Positions 5,645-12,380 of a stretch of 22,216 nt of DNA are shown one piece after another (within the stretch, counting starts at the first letter, position 1; each line of letters begins with the position of its first letter). This stretch comes from an uncultured Selenomonadaceae bacterium (GTDB lineage Bacteria; Bacillota; Negativicutes; Selenomonadales; Selenomonadaceae), in assembly GCA_902782705.1 (NCBI GenBank), contig CACZOL010000185.1, positions 1 to 22,216 on the forward strand, in the 5' to 3' direction. Under the pieces are notes generated by a model, which saw only the letters and a program-made list of their open reading frames with translations, had not been told where the DNA came from and ran no database searches. The translations under genes and the position numbers were made by a program.

Positions 5645-6303
5645 TCCGTTTTCAGCCTATCTGCTTCCCGCTGCTGCGCGAGCACGCGCGCATCCGTTTC
5701 CACGGGGCCTTCGTTGAATCGGTTGTTCCACCCGTTCATTACAAGCGTTTCCTGCTCCGAAACGGCTGCGCTTTCTTTCGCCTCCGCAGCAGTCGTCTTT
5801 TCATCGTCGGCCGTTCCGATGATTTCCGCAAGTCCGTCCGCGTTCAAGATTGCCAGTTCCGAACGGAGCAAAGAACGAAGCCGCACCATGAACTGCCGCT
5901 CCCGTGCGACGCCCGCTTCATACAGTTCTTGCTGCTCGCGGACTTTCGCCGTCGCGTCCTCCATACGGCGCTGGATTGCCATTTCCGTTTGGTGACGGAG
6001 ACGGTCACAATCCTCTTTTGCCGCGCGTTCCATTTCCTCGACGCGAACTTTGGCGCTCTCCACCACCTCGTCCGCCGTCTTTTGCGCGACGTCCAGCGTC
6101 TCTTTCAGCTTCGACTCCATTTCCTGATACTGGGATAATTTCTTTCGCTCCAGCAAAAGATCGTCTTCCAGCTTGGCAATCCGCTTTGTCATCTCCTCGA
6201 CGCTCTCGATCACTTCGTCGAGGAAATCGTCGACCTCTTCCTCATTGTAGCCGCGAAACCCGCTGCGGAATTCTTTATTGTGTATATCCGCCGGCGTCAG
6301 CAT
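5641..6303 (-). CDS. divIVA: DivIVA: polar/septal membrane-curvature scaffold protein
   Basis: The 220-residue protein begins MLTPADIHNKEFRSGFRGYN and continues EEEVDDFLDEV, a close match to the conserved DivIVA N-terminus. That N-terminus forms the membrane-binding crossed loop and first coiled coil. A long charged coiled coil follows (about 25-135, with EMERAAKEDCDRLRHQTEMA), and the C-terminal part is low in order. DivIVA gathers at negatively curved membranes and guides division or growth machinery. The start at 6303 has GGAGG eight bases upstream. Further upstream ATGs at 6318 and 6405 add residues absent from the family. Its place after ylmH and beside sepF is the classical Gram-positive arrangement. 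Confidence 0.95.
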   Translation of the reverse strand: MLTPADIHNKEFRSGFRGYNEEEVDDFLDEVIESVEEMTKRIAKLEDDLLLERKKLSQYQEMESKLKETLDVAQKTADEVVESAKVRVEEMERAAKEDCDRLRHQTEMAIQRRMEDATAKVREQQELYEAGVARERQFMVRLRSLLRSELAILNADGLAEIIGTADDEKTTAAEAKESAAVSEQETLVMNGWNNRFNEGPVETDARVLAQQREADRLKTE

Positions 6304-6331
6304 ACGCCTCGCCTCCATTTCAAAATTTCCC

Positions 6332-7120
6332 TTATAAATACCGCCGAAGCGAGATTCCGATACGTCCTTTTTTCGTTTTCCCGCGCACCTCGACAACCTC
6401 CACACGGCCGCGGCCGCGCATGGAAAAGACGTCCCCTTCCTTGACCGCCTGCGACGGGTTCTTCACCGGCTGCCAGTTCAGCTTCAGTTTCTCCGATTCA
6501 ATATCGGAGGCGGCGCGGCTCCGCGAAATGCCGAACCCCGCCGCCGCTACCGAATCCGCCCGCAAAGAAGCGACCGTCGCGCTGATCTCTTTCGTGCGTT
6601 CCTCGCGGGGCGCAATCGTCGCCGCATCGTCCATTTCCACTTTCACATGCGCCGCGCCGATCGTCGTCCATTCCGCGATCAGGAAGTCCGCCATCTTCCA
6701 GTCGGTCAGCGCGCGCGCCGCGCCCGCCGACACGAGGATATCCCCGATCCTGTCGCGCTCGACGCCGAGCCCTGTGAGCGAGCCCAGAATGTCTCTGTGC
6801 GTCAAATGCGCAAACTCCGCGTTCCATTCCGCGCGCACCGCCGCAATATCAAAAGACGGCGCGCCGCCGAAATCCCGATGCACGAACACGGCCTTTTGCC
6901 GCTCCGCGCCGACGTAGCCGCCGTCAAAAAGCACGGTCACACCGTCGAAATTTGCCGCCACCGTCTCCGCAATTTCCTGCCCGTAAGGATCGAGAAAATC
7001 CGAGGCGCGAAATTTTCGCGACCGTACCGCTTGCTCCGCCAGATCGACGAGGCGCGCAGCAATCTCTTCTCCTTCCGTTCCACGGTAGAATCTTGTAATT
7101 TTTTCACGAGCCGTCGTCAT
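6332..7120 (-). CDS. ylmH: YlmH: S4-domain RNA-binding protein of the ylm cluster
   Basis: The protein has 262 residues, close to Bacillus YlmH. An N-terminal domain (about 1-170) contains RKFRASDFLDPYGQEIAE, and a C-terminal S4 domain (about 190-255) contains ISRSRAASDIESEKLKLNW, VKEGDVFSMRGRGRVEV and GRIGISLRRYL. In Bacillus YlmH binds obstructed 50S subunits and helps tail synthesis in ribosome quality control. That role is known for the family and inferred here. The start overlaps the proC stop as ATGA at 7117-7120, so translation is coupled. It is followed by divIVA after 28 bases. Confidence 0.93.
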   Translation of the reverse strand: MTTAREKITRFYRGTEGEEIAARLVDLAEQAVRSRKFRASDFLDPYGQEIAETVAANFDGVTVLFDGGYVGAERQKAVFVHRDFGGAPSFDIAAVRAEWNAEFAHLTHRDILGSLTGLGVERDRIGDILVSAGAARALTDWKMADFLIAEWTTIGAAHVKVEMDDAATIAPREERTKEISATVASLRADSVAAAGFGISRSRAASDIESEKLKLNWQPVKNPSQAVKEGDVFSMRGRGRVEVVEVRGKTKKGRIGISLRRYL

Positions 7121-7926
7121 TTCGTCTTGCCCAGCTCCTCCGAACGCTCCGTCGCCGCCAGTACTGCGTCAATCAGCGCGCCGCGGACGCCTCCGCGCTC
7201 CATCACGCGCACGCCTGCGATCGTCGTTCCGGCGGGCGACGTCACTTGGTCGCGCAGGACGTCAGGGTGTTTGCCCGTCGCAAGCACCATCTGTGCCGCG
7301 CCAAGCATTGTCTGCGCCGCGAGAAGCGTCGCCGTGTCGCGGGGCAGTCCCGCCATCACGCCGCCGTCGGAAAGCGCGTCAATCATCAGGAAGCCGTATG
7401 CGGGACCGCTGCCCGAAAGGCCCGTCACCGCGTTCATCATCGATTCCTGTACCCTGACCGCCCGTCCGCAGGCGGAAAGGATCTTTTCGACGAAGCTTAC
7501 GTCCGCCTGCTCCGCCTTCTCGTTCAAGGCATACGCGGACATGCCCGCGCCGACCGAAAGCGGCGTATTCGGCATGACGCGCACAACCGGCTGCTTCTGG
7601 AAAAATTTCTCCAGCGACGCCAGCGTCAGTCCCGCCACGATCGACATCACGACCGTCTTCTCCGGCGTCTTCGGCGCGGTATCCTGCATCGCCTTCTGCG
7701 CCGCCTGCGGCTTCACCGCCAGCACCAAAGTATCGATCTTCGGCAAGAACCCGTCCGCGCCCACCGTCGCATGAACGTGATACGTCTCACGCAAAAATGC
7801 GCAGCGTTCCTCGCTCAGATCTGATACGAAAATATCGTCAGGATTATGTCCCATACGTTCCACCAGCCCGGCCACGATTGCCGAAGCCATCATGCCGCCG
7901 CCGATGAATCCGATTCTTTCCGACAT
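7117..7926 (-). CDS. proC: ProC: pyrroline-5-carboxylate reductase
   Basis: The 269-residue enzyme starts MSERIGFIGGGMMASAIVAG, with the dinucleotide-binding GxGxxx-type turn (GFIGGG, 6-11). It also contains LAVKPQ, VVRVMPNTPLSVGAGMSAY, AVTGLSGSGPAY and QVTSPAGTTIAGV, the standard P5C reductase signatures. It reduces pyrroline-5-carboxylate to proline with NAD(P)H in the cytosol. The start at 7926 was chosen because the protein begins with the usual Rossmann strand there and an AGGGGGC stretch lies upstream. A start at 7953 would add nine unusual residues overlapping sepF. It lies 11 bases after sepF, where Bacillus has ylmG. A sepF-proC neighbourhood is known in some other bacteria (family knowledge). 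Confidence 0.96.
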   Translation of the reverse strand: MSERIGFIGGGMMASAIVAGLVERMGHNPDDIFVSDLSEERCAFLRETYHVHATVGADGFLPKIDTLVLAVKPQAAQKAMQDTAPKTPEKTVVMSIVAGLTLASLEKFFQKQPVVRVMPNTPLSVGAGMSAYALNEKAEQADVSFVEKILSACGRAVRVQESMMNAVTGLSGSGPAYGFLMIDALSDGGVMAGLPRDTATLLAAQTMLGAAQMVLATGKHPDVLRDQVTSPAGTTIAGVRVMERGGVRGALIDAVLAATERSEELGKTK

Positions 7927-7937
7927 GCAAGCGCCCC

Positions 7938-8429
7938 CTACTTCTTCATCCACGACATATCCGTCGAAATGGAGCCGCGCTCTTGCGTGTAGGAAACGCT
8001 GACGTTGCTCGGCGCGCAGAGGAACACGTTATGTCCGAGTTTCTTGATGTCGCCGGCGATCGCGTAGGTCGTGCCGCTGATGAAATCGATAATGCGATGC
8101 GCAACCTCCGCGTCCGTATGCTCGAAATTGATGACGACGGGCTTCTTTTCCTTCAGGCTGTTCGCTACCTGCTGCACGTCGTCGAAGGATTTCGGCTCGA
8201 TGACGACGACCTTCATCTTCGAGCGCGAAGTTCCGCTGTTCATCGCGGATTGCAGGTCGATGACATTCGACGGAGCGGCCGCATGCCTCCTGTCTTTCAG
8301 CGTGGCCGTCTCACGTGTCGACGATTCCTGCGCCTTTTCTTCGACGTCTTCAAATTCTTCCATCAGTTCTTCGTTGTCTTCTGCGTCCGAAATCCCCAAT
8401 TTCCCGCAAAATTTCTTCATGAACCCCAT
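7938..8429 (-). CDS. sepF: SepF: FtsZ-anchoring cell-division protein
   Basis: The 163-residue protein begins MGFMKKFCGKLGI, an amphipathic N-terminal helix of the type that binds the membrane. An acidic linker follows (about 14-50), then the SepF core (about 71-147), with VVVIEPKSFDDVQQVANSLK, KPVVINFEHTDAEVAHRIIDFISG and the C-terminal NVFLCAPSNVSV. SepF polymerises into rings, binds the FtsZ tail and tethers the Z-ring. The start at 8429 has AAGGGGG nine bases upstream; the in-frame ATG at 8453 lies before that site. It is the first gene of its operon, driven by the promoter at 8482-8509, and it leads proC, ylmH, divIVA, lspA, rluD and pyrR. Confidence 0.95.
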   Translation of the reverse strand: MGFMKKFCGKLGISDAEDNEELMEEFEDVEEKAQESSTRETATLKDRRHAAAPSNVIDLQSAMNSGTSRSKMKVVVIEPKSFDDVQQVANSLKEKKPVVINFEHTDAEVAHRIIDFISGTTYAIAGDIKKLGHNVFLCAPSNVSVSYTQERGSISTDMSWMKK

Positions 8430-8481
8430 GCCATACTTCCCCCTTGCAGACATTTACCTTGTGGCATATTGCATTAATCTT

Positions 8482-8509
8482 ATTATAGCAGACAAATCCG
8501 CTCCCGCAA
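8482..8509 (-). promoter_or_regulatory. promoter of the sepF operon
   Basis: Minus strand TTGCGG (8504-8509), 16-base spacer, TATAAT (8482-8487), preceded by TGC to give an extended -10. The leader to the sepF ATG is about 45 bases. It follows the yggS terminator, so the division operon is separately transcribed from the rodZ-yggS operon. Confidence 0.75.
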
Positions 8510-8579
8510 GCCTTTTTTGCATCGAAAACGCATATTTTCCGCAGAAACTCCATATTTTTTTGCAAAAAGGCACAGAAAA

Positions 8580-8600
8580 GCCGCCCGCAAAACGGGCGGC
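8580..8600 (-). terminator. terminator after yggS
   Basis: Minus strand GCCGCCCG, loop TTTTG, CGGGCGGC, followed at once by TTTTCTG. The 8-bp GC stem and T-run sit 22 bases after the yggS stop codon. The plus-strand side has no T-run, so it acts on the minus strand only. Confidence 0.85.
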
Positions 8601-8621
8601 CCTGCATCCGATTCACTGATT

Positions 8622-9317
8622 TCAATAATGCCTCTCTCCGAAAATCGCCGTGCCGACGCGGACGAGATTCGCCCCTTCTTCGACGGCGATCTTGTAATCG
8701 TGCGTCATGCCCATCGACAGGTATTTCATCTCGGACGAGAACAGCGGGAACGCTTTCAGGCGGTCGAAAATCTCACGCATCTCACGGAACAACGGACGGC
8801 ATTCCTCCACGTCCTCATAATTCGGCGCGATACACATGAGACCCGTCAAATGCACATTTTTCATCATGTCCGCCTTTTGCAGCAGGATCGGCAAGTCTTC
8901 CTTGTAGATCCCGAATTTGCTGTCTTCCTTGGCCAGATTGACCTGGATCAAGATGTCCTGCACTTTGTGGATTTTCTGTGCAGCCTCGTTCACTGCCGTC
9001 AGCAGATGCTCGCTGTCCACGGAATGAATCAGGTCAAACAGCCGGACGGCCTGCTTCGCCTTGTTCGTCTGTAAATGCCCGATCAGATGCCATATAACCT
9101 CGCGGTCGAGCGTCTCTTTCTTTTGCGCCGCTTCCTGCACGCGGTTCTCGCCGATGATGGCCGCACCCGCATCGATGGCTTCCCGCATGGCCTCGACGCC
9201 GTGATTTTTCGTCACGGCAATCAGTCCGACGGGCTCGTCTTTTCCCGCGCGGCGATTCTCCTTTACCGCCTCTATTTCCCGTTCTACCGCATGAAGCTTC
9301 TCTGCTATCTCGCTCAT
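8622..9317 (-). CDS. yggS: YggS/YlmE: PLP homeostasis protein
   Basis: The 231-residue protein is a COG0325 alanine-racemase-fold protein. It shows VGLIAVTKNHG with the PLP lysine at position 37, IIGENRVQEA, WHLIGHLQTNKAK, IHSVDS, VNLAKEDSKFGI, GLMCIAP and LSMGMTHDYKIAVEEGANLVRVGTAIFG. It binds pyridoxal phosphate and keeps vitamin B6 and amino-acid pools balanced; no enzymatic reaction is established. The start at 9317 has an AGGAGAGG site upstream. It is last in the rodZ operon, 14 bases after pgeF and just before the terminator. In Bacillus the same gene is ylmE, directly upstream of sepF. Confidence 0.96.
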   Translation of the reverse strand: MSEIAEKLHAVEREIEAVKENRRAGKDEPVGLIAVTKNHGVEAMREAIDAGAAIIGENRVQEAAQKKETLDREVIWHLIGHLQTNKAKQAVRLFDLIHSVDSEHLLTAVNEAAQKIHKVQDILIQVNLAKEDSKFGIYKEDLPILLQKADMMKNVHLTGLMCIAPNYEDVEECRPLFREMREIFDRLKAFPLFSSEMKYLSMGMTHDYKIAVEEGANLVRVGTAIFGERHY

Positions 9318-9331
9318 GTTCTACCTCTCCT

Positions 9332-10150
9332 TCACTTTACTGCCATGACCGCCGCGATACGTCCCGTCGCCGGACCTTCCGCGCGATACGAAAAAAACGT
9401 GCGGGCATGGCACGAAGTACAAACGCCTGCCACATCGACATGCGCAGGCAATATCCCCGCTTCTTCCAACTGCAGCCGATTGATATTCCACAAATCGAGA
9501 TGGATCTTCCCGTCTTTTTCTATGATGATCTCGTCTGCAAATTGCGGAAACGCTTTGCGGAATTCTTCCGCCACCTCGCCGCCGACCTCATAACAGCACG
9601 GTCCAATCGCGGGGCCAATTGCCGCGAGGCAATCCTCGGGGCGCGTGCCGAAAGCGTCCGCCATCGCACGCACCGTTTTCGCCGCAATGGAGCGCACCGT
9701 CCCCTTCCAGCCGCCGTGTGCGACTGCCGCCGCGCGATGCACCGGATCGAAAAGAAGGATCGGCGTACAGTCCGCGAAGCAAAGCATGAGCGGAACACCC
9801 GGTACGTCCGTCATCAGCGCGTCCGTTGCCGAAATCGCATCCGCGTAAGAAAACCTTCCGCGTCCCGCCTCGACATCGCCGACGCGCACGATATGGTCGC
9901 CGTGTACCTGCTCCGGTGTCGTCAGTCGATTGAAATCCAGCCCGAGCATGTCCAGGAAGCGGCGGCGGTTTTCTATGACGTCTGCCGCGTCGTCGCCGAC
10001 GTGCAGAGCCAGATTCATCGAATCATACGGCGCTTGGCTCATGCCGCCGAATCGCGCAGATATGGCATGAATTACCGTATCCTCCGGAAAAACCGAAAAC
10101 GTTCCGTATCTTTCCGCGCCGTTATCGTCTTTATGCAACAAAAAAGCCAT
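9332..10150 (-). CDS. pgeF: PgeF/YlmD: laccase-domain purine nucleoside phosphorylase family protein
   Basis: The 272-residue protein carries the COG1496 metal-site motifs: PEQVHGDHI (His83), LCFADCTPILLFDP (Cys128) and AVAHGGWKGT (His145). C-terminal VCTSCHARTFFSYRAEGPATGR is also typical. Members were called polyphenol oxidases. They have since been shown to act on purine nucleosides (phosphorolysis, adenosine deamination), and in E. coli YfiH edits peptidoglycan precursors. Which role holds here cannot be told from sequence. The start at 10150 has a weak GGGGTAACG site. Position upstream of yggS is the normal ylmD-ylmE pairing. It is 15 bases after the B12 radical SAM gene. Confidence 0.94.
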   Translation of the reverse strand: MAFLLHKDDNGAERYGTFSVFPEDTVIHAISARFGGMSQAPYDSMNLALHVGDDAADVIENRRRFLDMLGLDFNRLTTPEQVHGDHIVRVGDVEAGRGRFSYADAISATDALMTDVPGVPLMLCFADCTPILLFDPVHRAAAVAHGGWKGTVRSIAAKTVRAMADAFGTRPEDCLAAIGPAIGPCCYEVGGEVAEEFRKAFPQFADEIIIEKDGKIHLDLWNINRLQLEEAGILPAHVDVAGVCTSCHARTFFSYRAEGPATGRIAAVMAVK

Positions 10151-10165
10151 CGTTACCCCATCATG

Positions 10166-11899
10166 TCAATCGCACACGCCGCAGCGCCTGCACCCGTCAA
10201 AACAGGGGATCGTCGTCTCCAGCCGCTCGGCGCGCTTCCATTCCTCATACAGATACTCTTTTTTCACGCCCATATCGAGAACATCCCACGGCAAAACGTC
10301 TTGCGCCCCGTATGCACGGAAAATGTAATACGCTTCTTCCAGTCCCTCTGCTTTCATCGCTTGCCGAAAGGCTTTTGCGCCGCCCATCGTATGCGCGCGG
10401 TACAGCGCCCGCCCCACGCGGCGATCGCCGCGTGCCAAGACGGCTTGGATATACGCGGACTTCGGCGGCTCGGCAATCAGCTCGACGCCTTTGCGCGAAA
10501 GCAGCGATTTTTTCAGCCGCTTCAACGCCGCCTCGATATATTTCTTATCGGCCATCGCCGTCCACTGGAACGGCGTGAACGGTTTCGGGATGAACGGATT
10601 GACGCTAAGCTTCAGCGTGCTTCGGCTGTCGTTTCGCTCCAGATAGTCTTTGAGCCGCCCTGTCAGCGCCGCAATCGCGTCCACGTCTTCCTCCGTCTCC
10701 TGCGGCAGACCGATCATGATATACAGACGGTAATGGCGGATTCCCGCCGCCATGCCGAGATCCATCGCGCGGAAAAGGTGCTCTTCCTCGATGCCCTTGT
10801 TGACGACGGCGCGCATTTTCACGCTGCCCGCCTCCGGCGCCAGTGTGATCGTCTTCATGCCGCTCTCGGCCAACGAGCGCACCAACGTCTCCGTCACAGA
10901 GTCCGCACGGAACGACGCCACCGACATCGTCATGTTTTCCGCAAGGATATACTCGGAAAGCGCGTCGATCTCCGGATGGTCGGAAATCGCCGCCCCCATC
11001 AGGCCGATCCGTTTTTCGTAAACCTTTGCCGCCTTCACGGCGTCTTTCAAAACGGAAAGGGAGCGATTGCGCGGCTTGCGGAAGCAATAACCCGCCATGC
11101 AGAAACGACAATGGCGGCCGCACCCGCGCGCAGTCTCGATCAAATACATATCGAATTCCGTCTCGTCGGTCACAACCACCGTATGCGCCGGATAGTCGTC
11201 GAGATTCTTCACCCATTGGCGCTCGACCTGCGCGGGCGCGTCCCCGATGGGGCGGATCACGTCCAATTCCCCCGAGTCGTTATAGATATGCTCGTAAAGC
11301 GACGGCACGTAAACGCCCGGCACGCGCGAAAGAAGGCGCAAGATTTCCGCTCTTGACGCCCCATCGTCTTTCGCCGCATGGTACGCGTCCATGAAGCGTC
11401 CGACGGTTTCCTCGCCTTCGCCGATGATGAACGCGTCCACGAACGGGGATAAGGGCTCCGGATTGAATGTCGCGCACGGGCCGCCCGCGATCACGAGCGG
11501 TGTTCTCTCGTCGCGCTCCGCTGCGAGAAGCGGCACGCGTCCCGCTTCCAACATGTCGAGAAGATGGAAATAATCCATCTCAAAGGACACGGCAAAGCCG
11601 ACGACGGCAAACTCCGAAAGCGGCGTCTGCGTCTCCATGCTCAGAAGCGGAGTCCGCGTCCGCACATATTCTTCGAATTCCCGTCGCTCGGGCAAAAAAA
11701 AACGCTCGCACGCCGTGTCCGTCCTGCGATTCAAAACGTCATAAATGATATGAAAGCCGAGATTCGACATGCCGACGAAGTACGAATTCGGATATGCAAG
11801 CGCAAACCGCGTGCGCCCGCCCGCCGAATGGAGATAATACCCCTTTTCCCGGGCGAGGCGCGCCGCAAGCGCTTCCTTCAATTTCCAGTTTAGCGCCAT
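10166..11899 (-). CDS. B12-binding-domain radical SAM protein (TIGR03960-like)
   Basis: The 577-residue protein starts MALNWKLKEALAARLAREKG. An N-terminal cobalamin-binding-like Rossmann region (about 32-200) contains RFALAYPNSYFVGMSNLGFHII and VIAGGPCATFNPEPLSPFVDAFIIGEGEE; no DxHxxG cobalt-ligand motif is seen. The radical SAM domain follows with ETARGCGRHCRFCMAGYCFRKPR (Cys260, Cys264, Cys267, CxxxCxxC for a 4Fe-4S cluster) and LAPEAGSVKMRAVVNKGIEE. The C-terminus ends CFDGCRRCGVCD, a second cysteine cluster. The layout matches an uncharacterised family I know as TIGR03960; its substrate is unknown. In many Firmicutes a DUF2344 (TIGR03936) gene follows; pgeF follows here instead. The start at 11899 lies four bases after the nrdR stop; the longer frame to 12013 runs inside nrdR. 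Confidence 0.9.
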   Translation of the reverse strand: MALNWKLKEALAARLAREKGYYLHSAGGRTRFALAYPNSYFVGMSNLGFHIIYDVLNRRTDTACERFFLPERREFEEYVRTRTPLLSMETQTPLSEFAVVGFAVSFEMDYFHLLDMLEAGRVPLLAAERDERTPLVIAGGPCATFNPEPLSPFVDAFIIGEGEETVGRFMDAYHAAKDDGASRAEILRLLSRVPGVYVPSLYEHIYNDSGELDVIRPIGDAPAQVERQWVKNLDDYPAHTVVVTDETEFDMYLIETARGCGRHCRFCMAGYCFRKPRNRSLSVLKDAVKAAKVYEKRIGLMGAAISDHPEIDALSEYILAENMTMSVASFRADSVTETLVRSLAESGMKTITLAPEAGSVKMRAVVNKGIEEEHLFRAMDLGMAAGIRHYRLYIMIGLPQETEEDVDAIAALTGRLKDYLERNDSRSTLKLSVNPFIPKPFTPFQWTAMADKKYIEAALKRLKKSLLSRKGVELIAEPPKSAYIQAVLARGDRRVGRALYRAHTMGGAKAFRQAMKAEGLEEAYYIFRAYGAQDVLPWDVLDMGVKKEYLYEEWKRAERLETTIPCFDGCRRCGVCD

Positions 11900-11903
11900 A
11901 CTT

Positions 11904-12368
11904 TTATTTTCCCGTCTTTTCGCGAAGCAATTCCTCCAGCTCTTCCTTGAACATGCTGATGTCAGCGAACTTCCGATACACGGACGCGAAACGGATATAA
12001 GCGACTTCGTCAAAATTCTTAAGTTTTTCCATGACGAGCTCGCCGATCGCCTTTGTCGTAACTTCCCGATCCATCGTATTGCGAAGTTCGCGCTCGATCT
12101 CGTCCGCCAAAGTCACGATCCGGTCCGTGGCAATATTTCGTTTTTCGCAGGAACGAATCAGTCCGTTCAGCAACTTGTCCTTCTCAAAGACGACGCGCCT
12201 GCCGTCGTTCTTGATGACCATCAGAGGCATTTTTTCCACGACTTCGTATGTCGTGAAGCGACGGCTGCAGGACGTGCACTCACGCCGCCTGCGAATCGAA
12301 TTCCCGTCGTCCGCCGCCCGCGAATCAATGACGCGGCTGTCCAGTTCTTTGCAATAGGGGCATCTCAT
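11904..12368 (-). CDS. nrdR: NrdR: transcriptional repressor of ribonucleotide reductase genes
   Basis: The 154-residue protein has the NrdR zinc ribbon MRCPYCKELDSRVIDSR and ECTSCSRRFTTYE (Cys3, Cys6, Cys31, Cys34). An ATP-cone domain follows (about 46-136, MVIKNDGRRVVFEKDKLLNGLIRSCEKR). NrdR senses the ATP/dATP ratio and represses nrd operons by binding paired NrdR boxes. No NrdR box or nrd gene is visible in this window, so its targets lie elsewhere. It lies between two radical SAM genes, 12 bases after ygiQ and four bases before the B12 radical SAM gene. Confidence 0.97.
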   Translation of the reverse strand: MRCPYCKELDSRVIDSRAADDGNSIRRRRECTSCSRRFTTYEVVEKMPLMVIKNDGRRVVFEKDKLLNGLIRSCEKRNIATDRIVTLADEIERELRNTMDREVTTKAIGELVMEKLKNFDEVAYIRFASVYRKFADISMFKEELEELLREKTGK

Positions 12369-12380
12369 TTTCCCGCACCT

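Noticed and set aside
8511..8572. Widely spaced CCTTTTTTGC/GCAAAAAGG inverted repeat between yggS and sepF
   Set aside because: The arms are homopolymer-rich and more than 40 bases apart, so chance is a sufficient explanation.
9407..11356. 649-codon plus-strand open frame antisense to pgeF and the B12 radical SAM gene
   Set aside because: Length comes from GC-rich third positions on the opposite strand. The protein has no recognisable motif, while the minus-strand genes are unmistakable.
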